A DNA stretch of 64,000 bases from Hyperoplus lanceolatus (lineage: Eukaryota > Chordata > Actinopteri > Uranoscopiformes > Ammodytidae): contig CM049402.1 in assembly GCA_026929865.2 (NCBI GenBank), positions 14,234,001 to 14,298,000 of the forward strand, in the 5' to 3' direction. The position numbers and the translations under genes were made by a program. Under the pieces are notes generated by a model that worked only from the letters and a program-made list of their open reading frames with translations, searched no databases and was not told the DNA's origin. Position 1 is the stretch's first letter, and every line of letters begins with the position of its first letter. Below are positions 33,901-52,959 of the stretch, piece by piece.

Positions 33901-36900
33901 TGAATGCCTTCAGCTGGAAAAACTTTCAATCATATTTAATGGGATTATTTATCCACATACTGTCATGAGACAATGTGTATGCATGCTGGGCTGTGTGTGG
34001 AAATGTGTGTTTTGCTGCAAGATGAGGTATATCATAGCATCTCCTGGCACATAATATAGCCGGTAGATGGGTGTGTAGGTTTTCTGGGCGTGTACGGTTT
34101 GTGTGTGTGTGTGTGTGTGTGAAAAGATAAATTCAATGCACTCATCCTGGATTGATACATAGTAGTGTCAGACCGATAAAACCTTGCAATGTTAAAGCTG
34201 TTACGGTTTCATTTCAGACTTTGGCCCTGATCACGTCTTTCACTGCGGATGTGATGGAGGCTCCTGTGTAACCGCAGCCTACTAAAAAATTTTTTTTTTT
34301 TAGAAATATTCACATTTATTCTATCCCAAATGGTTACGCTGCGGAGTCATGGTGTGGGAAGATTTTCCTCAGGGCTTTAGGGTTGTCAGTCAGTAAAAAC
34401 CTGCAACGAGACCTGCCTCACCCTCGCCCTTAAAGAGCTGCCAACCCAGCTAAAAGCTTTCGTCTGCGATGGTTTTCACTGGCTTTTCGGTTGCCCATGG
34501 TCTAATTTCTGTTGCAGGAAAGCTACTATGTCCTGCCAAGATTAACATTGCTAGGAGGAAACAGTGACTCATTTTAAAGCTGATTCTTTTGCCTTTAAAA
34601 TGTCACATTTTAATTGAGAGATAGGGATTTTTTGGTGAGCAGCCGCGTCGGTTGGAAAAATAAGAATGCTCACCATTAAACCTGCATGTTTGCCGTACCC
34701 CTAATTGGAGGTAAAGCGAATGCAGTAGGTGGACTCAAGCTCACAGCTCGTTGTAAATAAATTGTCAGCACCTAAGGCCCCCCAGCTCTCACAAGAGCCC
34801 CCAGGGAGATGATACAGTTTATTTACCGCTTATGAATAAAAAATCTCTGTGCTGTCTCTATAGCCCACAGTGTGAGATCAGACTGTTTTAATTATTAGCC
34901 GCTGTGTTTAAAATGAAGCCGCCAGCATTTTCATTATTCGCATCATATTTATGCAAAACTCCCCCACTCTGGGAGTCGTGTGTGTCCAACTATCTTCTAC
35001 CTTGTGTCTTCTTTTCTCTTGACTCTGCATTTCTCTTGCTCAGTAGGGTTGTAAATCGCTGGTTTCCTCGATTCATTCGACAACTATACCATATCTGCCA
35101 ATTTCTTCAATGTATATTAAAGATGGGGATATGCATACATTTTTCGGGAATTGCATCAATAGGGTTGGATCTTTCCTCAAAGAATCGTTATATCGATGTA
35201 TCGTTACACCCTTACTCTTTAGTCAGTCCCTAACACCACCACCTCCTCATGTTTTTCCACCTCAAAGTCTGGTTTACTCCCTCCTCTGCTGCTCATTCCC
35301 TCTTGGAAACAGGCTTCCTCCAGGGCAAGAAAAAGCTCCAGAGCTCACTCTGTCTGCCTGTCCGCCTCCATCTATGCTCCCCTCCGTCCATCAGCCTTCT
35401 TTTTCCTCTCTTTCTTTCACTCCTTTTCACAATACAATAGGTTTCAAGACCCATCCATTGAAAATTCCCATTTGCACAGCTTGCAGTGGCTTGCTCTCAT
35501 CTTATCACCGTTGGAGTTTTGTCCTGGCTTGACTGTTCGTAAGAGGCAGAGGAGGCGGCATAAAGAGGGGGAAAAAATAAAAAAAGCAGGGAACATTGCC
35601 ACCACACGCATACGCACACAAATAAGGGGTATGGGATTGAATGTAAAAAGCTTATATTTGATTTGAACTGAACTGGAAAAACTTTTGGGTCTGTGTGACA
35701 TAAATTATATACCGACAGAAATAAAAAAAACTTCCCCGATAAGAAAATTAGAAACGTCAATACACAGGCGATTAGTTATATCAACCACGACTTATATAAC
35801 CCAATCACAGGACCAAGAGGGAAAGTTCTCTTAAACTAAAAACAGTGTTATTTTAAATTAGGAAAACAACTGTAGGATTTTTATTGACAGGATTTATATT
35901 TTCCTTGTTGTGAAATGTATTTATTTAATTTGGTTTTTCTTCTGCAATTTAGACAATTCTCATCATCGATTACAACTAATACGAAAAAGAAGAAGTAGTT
36001 TCTGCCAGTTTGCCCGAGTTGCTGAAAAACAACAATGAAAGGGAGGACTATTAAGTCAAAAAGAGAATCTGAGATGGAAAAATTACTAGAATAAGAGCCA
36101 GGAAGAGGAAGACACTGATAAAGGTGTAAAAAAAACAAATCTAAATGAAAAAAGGGTGCTGTAAAGGTGTTAAAGGATGAATTTCAGAAATGAAAAAAAA
36201 AACACAGAGAAACGCTACATAATCTACAGATGCTACTCAACACTTTCCAGCCGTCTGAGGTAGTTGACAGAGTGCATAAGCAAATTCAGAGATAATTGAC
36301 CTCAACACTATTCTGAGTGAGAGGTGGAGAGGAAGCGAAGAGAGAGACAGAGAGACAGATTGTACCATGGTGTGAACTACCATAGAGAATAAGTGGGAGG
36401 CAGTGCTGTCACAGTGCATCATGGTGTTGCTATCAATATCATTGGCTATAAGAACAAAGATCTGAGAGCTGGTGTGTTGGTGTGTCAGTGAGAAGGAGAG
36501 AAAAGTCAGTGAAAGATTTCTAGTCAAAAGAACAATTAAGTGTGTGTGTGCGTGCATGCGCACGCGCGTGTCTGTGTGTGTGTGTGTGTGTGTGTGCGTG
36601 TATGTGTGTGTCTGAGAGAGAGAGAGAGAGAGAGGAAGTAAGAGAGACGGTGAGGTTGACTGTGTCCAGTTTTATTCCTGTTAGTGCGGAAAAGATCTGA
36701 ATAACGTTGCATGTGATTGTGTGATTGTGTATGAGGTGTCCATTTTAGGGGAACAGCTGCTGAACAAGGCTGGCGCCATATAAACCACCCAGGCACAGTT
36801 CTGCCTTATGAAGCTGATAATACCCATAATGTTATTGACTGTGTTAAACACGTTTGTCTTGACATATATCAGCACTGTGACACATTTTACTCACCATGTG

Positions 36901-37292
36901 TGCAACAAACAAAAGGAAAATGCAGTCATTTTTTAGAGCCCTGCCCTTATATTCTTGCAGTCTGACTGAAAGACTTAAGTGCTTCAAATGACACAAAATA
37001 GAAGGAGACACAAAGGAACGACATTTCGCTCTGGATTATATTAAACACAGTGAAACCTCCAAAGCACAGTTTTGTCACATCAAATGGATCCAAATTGGGA
37101 TAGAAGTGAAAGGAACATTAATGCATCATTGCCACTTATAAGCTACATGTACGTTTGTGTTGAAGGAGTGCACTTACATCTCTCTAAATTCCTTTGTCCC
37201 ATTTCTGACTGACAGTGATAGAGTCAATGGCGGATTAATGCGCAACTAAAGCAGCTGTTAGGCTTGTTGTGCATGATTTTTTGTATTATTCT

Positions 37293-37310
37293 GGGGGGGG
37301 GGGGGGGGGG
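37293..37310. repeat. Run of 18 G residues
   Basis: An uninterrupted G homopolymer, unusual in length for vertebrate DNA and a likely site of sequencing or assembly uncertainty. Confidence 0.9.
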
Positions 37311-38326
37311 TCTGGATGATGCACTACTAAACTGTTTGAGTTTAGGTGGTGTGAATGTCTACGTCTCAACCAGTCAGATTAGCAGTGGATGGCTGCCTTG
37401 CTTTGCATGAAGCCAATCAGGGACTTCCAATAAGACACTTTGCACAGGAAGATGTTCTTGAGCAGGGAGCAGGGATAGGTTAGAAATCATCACAAATTAA
37501 AGGATAAGGATGTCAAAAAAAAATCTTGCTGTCAACTAATCCCATAAAAAAACAAAGTCAACAAGCTACATGTGTTCCCATGTTACCTTTAAATTCAACA
37601 ACATTCATTTAGCAGGCCATTATGTCAACACAAAAAGAAAAAGTGCATTCAGCCTCATCCTCATTTATAACAATGATCATTTATTTTGAGTCAATGCCAT
37701 GTACACCATCTTGCTAATGTCAATACTCGCTAGTGATTAAAATGTGTATTAATCCACTTCTGTAAATAGTCCCCAACAAATGTTTCAAAAACCCAACTGT
37801 TATAGGAAACTTTATCTTTTTCATCAGTTTCTACAGACTTTAGTAGGGGAAAACAAATGGCTTGAGAAATACAGATGGGTTACTACGGGTCAGAAAGCAT
37901 TCAGAGACGGAATATCCTTTGACTTTCAATCGTGTGCCTACTGCTACAAATTTATGAAGGTTCCAAGTAGAAATAAGCAGCAGAAACAAAGCTAACCCTT
38001 CGGTGCATGTTACGGCCGAGTGCCTCCCTTCAGATCCTCGCTGCTTATCCCTGCTCTGTCGCTTCCCTCATCTCTCGCCATGCCTCTCACGCTAAATGGA
38101 AGCTGTGTGTTGCCGCGTTAGAAAGCTAGTCACATCCCTCTCACTCTTCTTCTTAGCCCCTCTAAGCATCTCTCCCTCTCTCTCTCTCTATCACATCTTC
38201 TACCTGTACCTTTCTCTATGTCTATCCTTGACACTCTCTCTCTCTCTCTCTCTGTCTTTTTCACCCTCCACTGTGTCTGCCACGGAGTCACGGCCTTCAG
38301 AGCCTGACAAGAATTCAGTGCCTGTC

Positions 38327-38453
<127 letters not shown>

Positions 38454-38670
38454 CTGTGTCCTCAAGCATAGATGAAATATGAGCTGTTAAATATGAATGC
38501 TGGGTTATGTTCCGACGCCATGTAGTCACGTCACTCATGCATGCAGGAGTAGTAAAAACGTGCATGAACATACGAACACATACACATGGCGTTGTTTGTC
38601 TATGACGAGTAACTGCGCAGCTTTTGTGGCATTATTCTGCATCACATTTGCTATCCATTTGTCTGTCACA

Positions 38671-38672
<2 letters not shown>

Positions 38673-38736
<64 letters not shown>

Positions 38737-38742
38737 ACACAC
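38673..38742. repeat. (CA)n microsatellite
   Basis: About 30 CA units, one GACA interruption, then four more units. Together with the GT array at 38340-38450 it forms a potential inverted CA/GT pair about 220 bp apart. Confidence 0.95.
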
Positions 38743-47475
<8,733 letters not shown>

Positions 47476-47490
47476 GAGCTTTGCACCAAC
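47476..47490 (+). other. flrt1: flrt1 5' UTR portion of the coding exon
   Basis: Fifteen bases between the acceptor AG and the start codon. The ATG context CAACATGG has A at -3 and G at +4, a strong Kozak site. An in-frame ATG 114 bases upstream is rejected because it would place the polypyrimidine tract inside the coding sequence. Confidence 0.8.
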
Positions 47491-49686
47491 ATGGCAGCCG
47501 AGAGTCTTGCTGAGCTCCGCGATTGGCTCTTTCTGCTTCTCCTGTGCCTCACCTTATTGGCTGAGGTGCTGGAATTGGCGGCAGCAGCAATTGCCATGGA
47601 GACGGGCGAGGGAGATGAGGGCATAATTTGTCCCTCGGTGTGCCGCTGTGATGAGGGTTTTGTCTACTGCAATGACCGTGGCCTCAGTATAATTCCTCCC
47701 CTACCATTGATGGCTGCCATCCTCTACTTGCAGAGCAACCGGCTGAGTAACGCTGGGTTGCCTCCCTCACTGGAACGCAGCACTTCCATTCGAGTGATCT
47801 ACCTGTATGCCAACCAGTTGGATGAATTCCCTATACACCTCCCGCCTTCGCTACGAGAGCTCCATTTACAGGATAATAATATACGAACGTTACCAAGATC
47901 ATCTCTTGCCAAGTTACCATTACTAGAACGTTTACACCTGGATGATAACTCTATATCCACAGTAAGCATCCAGGAACGAGCTTTTTCTGGGACTCCACGG
48001 CTTCGACTGCTGTTCCTCTCTCGGAACCACCTGTCAAGCATCCCTGCTGGCTTGCCAGCATCCTTGGAAGAGCTGCGACTAGACGACAATAGAATCAACA
48101 CCATTCCCACACATGCCTTCCGTGGGCTCGCCTCCCTGCGACGCTTGGTCCTGGATGGGAACCTATTGGCCAACACACGCATTGCAGATGACACCTTTTC
48201 CCGGCTCTCCAACCTGACTGAGCTGTCACTAGTCAGGAATGCCCTGCAGACTCCACCAGTCAACCTACCTTCGTCTCACCTCGTGCGACTCCATTTGCAA
48301 GATAACGGAATGACTCACATACCACGGGGGACGTTGGATGGGATGCGGCGACTACAGAGGCTGGACCTGTCAGGAAACAATCTGACCAGTATCCCAAGAG
48401 GTCTTCTCAAGGACACAGAAAGCCTGGAGCTACTACTACTGCGAGGAAACCCCTGGTACTGTGGCTGCAACCTTCGCTGGCTCCACGCCTGGCTGCATGG
48501 ACGGGGGGCTGCGGTGACAGTCAGGGGTCTCACCTGTCAAGGGCCTGAGCCTGTTAGGGGCCAGGTCCTCAGAGACGTAACCTCCCTGATGGAACAGTGT
48601 GAAGGTCCTCCTGCTGGTCCTGGTACTGGAATAGGGGTGAACCAAGCAGAAAAAGATGGAGGTGTTGAAGATGGTGTTGCTGGAGGCCAAGCAGTGGCTT
48701 CATTTCCCCATGGCAGCACCACCACTTCCTCCCTGCTGGTACCAACACAAGGCTCCCTCTTCACCTTGCGAGCCAAGAGGCCAGGCCTTGTTATGCCCCT
48801 GCCTCCCGGAGAAGGGGGACAGATATCTGGAGAAACCCTGGAGTTGACTGTTAATCATCTCTCTTCAGACAGTGTAATGGTGAGTTGGCTGTGCCCAGAG
48901 CCAGCACCCTCCTTTCGCCTGTCGTGGCTTAGGTTGGGTACCAGTGCAGCTCTTGGTTCCATAACAGAGACTCTGGTACCTGGGGAGAGGAGGCAGTATC
49001 ACCTCACCCAGCTCACCCCACGCTCCCATTACCTCATCTGCCTGTTGCCACTTCGACAGGAGTCCTCCTTTGGGGGTTCCAGCATGGGTTCATCTCGAAC
49101 TGGCAGTATGGACATGGACAGTAAAGACGCTGCCCCCTCCTGCGCTCAGATCGAGACTGGAGATGTTCTGGTCAACTCAGGAGGGGAAGGGTCAGGTAAA
49201 GAGGGACAGGACTCAGAACTAACAGCCCTGCCATTGGCTGGGATCATTGGAGGTGCAACAGCACTGGTAAGCCTGCTGTTAATCTTTGGCATCTTCTGCT
49301 GGTATGGACAGAGAGCAGGTTACATGTCCGGGGACTCAGGCTCATACAGCAGGGGTCGTGGAGGAAAACATTATGATGACTATGTAGAGTCAGGGACCAA
49401 GAAAGACACTTCTATCTTAGAGATCAGGGCCCCTCCTGCAGGTTTTCAAATGACAGCTATGGCCCATCAACCCCTACCTAAACTGGAAGATGTCACCTAC
49501 ATTCACACCATCTTTCCCTCCTCTTCCTCTTCCTCCCAAGCTAACGGGACCTACCGTAGCAACCATGGCGCTGGAAGCCTCAACGGCACCATCATCAGCC
49601 AAACCAGCCACCATCATGTCACTTATGGTACCAACCGTGGCTACAGAGAGGGTGGCATCCCCGACATAGATTATGCCTACACGTGA
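47491..49686 (+). CDS. flrt1: Fibronectin leucine-rich transmembrane protein 1 (FLRT1)
   Basis: The protein has 731 residues encoded in one exon. FLRTs are cell-surface adhesion and guidance proteins that bind latrophilins and Unc5 receptors and promote FGF receptor signalling. Visible layout: N-terminal hydrophobic signal about 11-34 (preceded by ELRDWLFLL, as in FLRT1); LRR N-cap from 48 (CPSVCRCDEGFVYC, four cysteines); about ten leucine-rich repeats 73-320; LRR C-cap 321-370 (NPWYCGCNLRW ... CQGPEPVRG); linker; fibronectin III domain about 447-520 (GSITETLVPGERRQYHL); transmembrane helix about 578-605 (PLAGIIGGATALVSLLLIFG); cytoplasmic tail 606-731 with the conserved SGTKKDTSILEIR motif and a GIPDIDYAYT end. 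N-glycosylation sequons are seen in the LRRs (NLT at 241 and 297). IADDTFSRLSNLTELSLVRN and the N-terminal DWLFL favour FLRT1 over FLRT2/3. It is longer than mammalian FLRT1 because of extra Gly/Ser-rich linker sequence. Teleosts can have a and b copies, and which one this is cannot be told. It lies antisense to macrod1. Confidence 0.95.
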   Translation: MAAESLAELRDWLFLLLLCLTLLAEVLELAAAAIAMETGEGDEGIICPSVCRCDEGFVYCNDRGLSIIPPLPLMAAILYLQSNRLSNAGLPPSLERSTSIRVIYLYANQLDEFPIHLPPSLRELHLQDNNIRTLPRSSLAKLPLLERLHLDDNSISTVSIQERAFSGTPRLRLLFLSRNHLSSIPAGLPASLEELRLDDNRINTIPTHAFRGLASLRRLVLDGNLLANTRIADDTFSRLSNLTELSLVRNALQTPPVNLPSSHLVRLHLQDNGMTHIPRGTLDGMRRLQRLDLSGNNLTSIPRGLLKDTESLELLLLRGNPWYCGCNLRWLHAWLHGRGAAVTVRGLTCQGPEPVRGQVLRDVTSLMEQCEGPPAGPGTGIGVNQAEKDGGVEDGVAGGQAVASFPHGSTTTSSLLVPTQGSLFTLRAKRPGLVMPLPPGEGGQISGETLELTVNHLSSDSVMVSWLCPEPAPSFRLSWLRLGTSAALGSITETLVPGERRQYHLTQLTPRSHYLICLLPLRQESSFGGSSMGSSRTGSMDMDSKDAAPSCAQIETGDVLVNSGGEGSGKEGQDSELTALPLAGIIGGATALVSLLLIFGIFCWYGQRAGYMSGDSGSYSRGRGGKHYDDYVESGTKKDTSILEIRAPPAGFQMTAMAHQPLPKLEDVTYIHTIFPSSSSSSQANGTYRSNHGAGSLNGTIISQTSHHHVTYGTNRGYREGGIPDIDYAYT

Positions 49687-51130
49687 TGACACAGGGATAC
49701 ATTCCCTGAGCCACGAATGCCTGGTGCCATTTCTGTGATGACGACCCCTTGGCTGGTGGCCAATTTGTCCTTGGTTTCCAAAGTACCCTCTGTGCCTCTG
49801 CTGGTTCAATTCTGATCAGTTTGCTAGGTAGAAAAGACTGGTTTCAGCTATGTTATTGGACATTGCTATCGAGCGAGAGAAGAAACAGTTCTATTATAAT
49901 CTACTGCTGTATACAACGTTACACAGTAGGCCCTTATTTCAGTGCTACTTAAAGTTATAAATGGTTACGTTTTCTCTTTTGGATATCATTCCAAACCTAC
50001 TGTTCTTCTCAGCTCATAATAATACACAGTAACTTATGTGAGGTTGACATACTAGGCTTAGATGATTTAGCAGGAGATATATTTATAATAAGAGGAAAGG
50101 CACTTGATGTGTATATAGATAGCTCCCGTATCTTCCTACCAACTGTAAGCTGTATAGATAGAAAGGGATGACAGAGGGAGATCAATGGTTGTTATAACCC
50201 CGCAGATGACAATGCATCATGGTTGACATGAAAAGGTGTGTTCCAAGCCCCCTGCTTTACCTCCAGTTTATGCCCCTCCTTTTTAATTTTCTTCTTTCCC
50301 ACCTCCTTTTTTTGTCTGAGGCTCTTTTATTTTATTTCTCTCTTGTCTTCTGTTGTGCTTGTAGCAGAGAACGACTTTGTTCTCACCAAGGGAGCTGACA
50401 GCAGTGATAACAGACACATGACAGAGATGGGAGACACAATTCACAGCATAGGAAGACTAATGAGAGGGAGAGAATGGATAGATGGAGGGACAGAACAAAA
50501 AATAAGAAAGGGAGCTTTTTGGGTGAGGTGTGTTAGTTTAGGGCCGACAGCAAGGGACAGGGAAGGACACAAAAAAAGAAGATAAGTGAAAAAAGGGTGT
50601 GTGTCAAATGCAACAGTAGGAGGTAAAAAACAACAGACAAAGAGAAAAGGGTATGGGGGATCACGAAGGGTAAATACGAGGAGTGACAACTGGTATAATG
50701 TGACATAATTCAAAAAATGGCTGAAGTTCTTGTTCACAGTGCATCACCACAGCACTCAGAAAATATCTGAGTGATAACAGGCTGCACCCTTAAACAGAGA
50801 CTTGTGTTTTCTGTTGCCTGTGTACATTACAATTCAAAGACTCATTAATTAAGTAAATGTTTTATGTTTTCTCACCTTATATGACTCATATCATCATTTC
50901 AGACGTTTTTGAAGGACAAAAGGAAGAGATTCATGGCAGACAATCAGAGAAAAACATAAAGAAGTAAAAGGATTGCCAAGACAAATGACAAGCTGGAGAA
51001 GAACTGCTGTTAAGAATCTCCTGTTTGAATTTAAGGAAAATTACTGCATGTGCCCAATTTCTATAGTCCTTTGGTCTCATGATTAAATTATCTTTGCAAA
51101 TGATGTGAAATAAACCTAATCATACATCTT
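49687..51130 (+). other. flrt1: flrt1 3' UTR, minimal extent
   Basis: The non-coding sequence after the TGA at 49684-49686 has no reading frame of note. The first canonical AATAAA lies at 51109-51114, giving a 3' UTR of about 1.4 kb if used. The UTR may extend to a second signal at 52931. Confidence 0.5.
51109..51114 (+). terminator. Candidate proximal poly(A) signal of flrt1
   Basis: AATAAA in an AT-rich context. The downstream sequence is only weakly GU-rich, so usage is uncertain. Confidence 0.4.
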
Positions 51131-51351
51131 TTAATATTAACCCAGAGTCTACTACTGTCTGGCTTAAAAATTAAGTTCAAGCTAATTCAGCTAATTTTTT
51201 TTGATTGAAATCGGATTTACGTAATGCTTAATTCACTCAAAACAAAATATCTCTAAAAGTTGTTGTTGTAACTTTTTCTATTGGTATTTTAAAAGGACAT
51301 GCAGGGTAGGTGTGGGTAAAATGGATACAATTATATATTATATATAATATA

Positions 51352-51740
51352 CAGTCCCCTCCATAAGTATCGGAACAGTGAGGCCAATTCCTTTATTTTT
51401 GCTGTAGACTGGAAACATTTGGGTTTGAGACAATAGCTCAACATTTCAGCTTTCATTTCCAGGTACTCACATCTGGATCTGATACACAACTGAGAAGATA
51501 TAATGTTTTTAAAAGGAACACCACATTGTTAGGAGAGCAAAAGTATTGGAACAGATAGACTTTAAATAAATTAAAGTAAATAAACCATAATATTTTGTCG
51601 CAAATACTTTGCTTGCAATAACTGCATCAAGCCTGTGACCCATTGACACAAAACCTTTGCATTCTCAACCCAAATGTTTCCAGTCTACAGCAAAAATAAA
51701 GGAATTGGCCTCACTGTTCCGATACTTATGGAGGGGACTG
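51352..51740. mobile_element. Tc1/mariner-type MITE with identical 74-bp inverted termini
   Basis: The left terminus 51352-51425 (starting CAGTCCCCTCCATAAGTATC) and right terminus 51667-51740 are exact reverse complements over 74 bases by eye. TA flanks both sides (51350-51351 and 51741-51742), the duplication expected for Tc1/mariner. The internal about 240 bp have no coding capacity. The sequence matches a MITE type common in fish genomes. Perfect identity of the arms suggests recent insertion. Confidence 0.9.
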
Positions 51741-51742
51741 TA

Positions 51743-52930
51743 TACTGTATATTGGGATATAATGATTGGGAAACTGATTACAGACATAATTACAAGACAG
51801 GAATGTAAATTATAGTACATAATCACATTGATGCAAAAATCAGGAAATACTGAGATTAGTAGACAGTAGATAACTAGACACATTAAAATGAGAGCTTTCC
51901 CATTATGGCAAAATTTAACTGCTGACAAATATGTAGAACTGAAACAAGTAGTCAAAATGAATCACTGAAATATTTTCTGCCAAATATTTGTTGTTAGTAT
52001 TTTCTGCTTTCTTAGTCCCGTGGGATAATAAACTAAATGTTTTGGACTGTTGGTCACATTAAACAAGATATTTAAATACACTGGGCAGGAAATTGTGATA
52101 AAGACTTTTCACAATTTTTTTTACTAATGTATTGACGGATTGATCCATTCATTGAAAAAATATAGATTATATATCAATAATTAATAATCAAATTAAACTA
52201 ATAAGTTGCAGCCAGAAATATGTAAAGTGTCATCAAATCGTCCCAGCCTACAAGTCCAAAAGCATTGCTGTTTTGGAGTATTTTAATAAAGGTTTTGCAT
52301 CCTGTGAGATAAAGTACATGAGTTGGCTCAGTCGTACAGTTGTATAGGCTTTATTACAGCACAGACGCAGGCCTGGTAACAGGGATCATCAGCTTACCGC
52401 TACACTGTGCAGTTCAACAGACAAAACAAACCAACACAAAGCAAGAAGCTGAGCGGCACCTGCTTTCTGACTGCCTCTCACTGACCCCAATAATACACTT
52501 AAAGGGAGGAGGACCTTCAAAGGAGAACGCAAGCAAACAGCCAGAGATAAAAGGAGGAAGAGTAGAGAGAAGAACATAGAGTGAGGCCATAGAGGGGAGG
52601 ATAAGGAGCACCAATAATATATAAGAGTTGAAACCCAATCTTACTTGCAGTCTCTTTCTCTTTTTTCAAACTGTGTTACTGTGCACCCCTAATATTGGAA
52701 GAGCTCCGGTGTGGGTGTTTAGTTTTTGTTTCTGCATTTATTTTTTGTTTGTTTTTTCGTGCTTTTTTTGAACAGCACTGACGCTTCCTTTCATTCTGTG
52801 CAGAAGTCCTTTTCATTCAAAATTGTCATCCTCAGATGTAATAATGAAAACACTCTTATGTACAGACATAAAAATGGGTGCAAAATGCTATTCCATTCAT
52901 CAGTCTGTCGTCTTATTTTCTACACAGATG
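51743..52930 (+). other. Possible extended flrt1 3' UTR
   Basis: No gene is recognised. AT-rich sequence with another AATAAA at 52285-52290. It belongs to the flrt1 transcript only if the distal poly(A) site is used. Confidence 0.35.
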
Positions 52931-52936
52931 AATAAA
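52931..52936 (+). terminator. Candidate distal poly(A) signal
   Basis: AATAAA followed within about 30-60 bases by a GU-rich stretch (TTTGATGTGTTCTCTTTGTG), the better-looking cleavage and polyadenylation site of those downstream of flrt1. If used, the 3' UTR is about 3.3 kb and includes the inverted-repeat MITE. Confidence 0.4.
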
Positions 52937-52959
52937 GACTTCTAAAATGAAAGGCAGTT

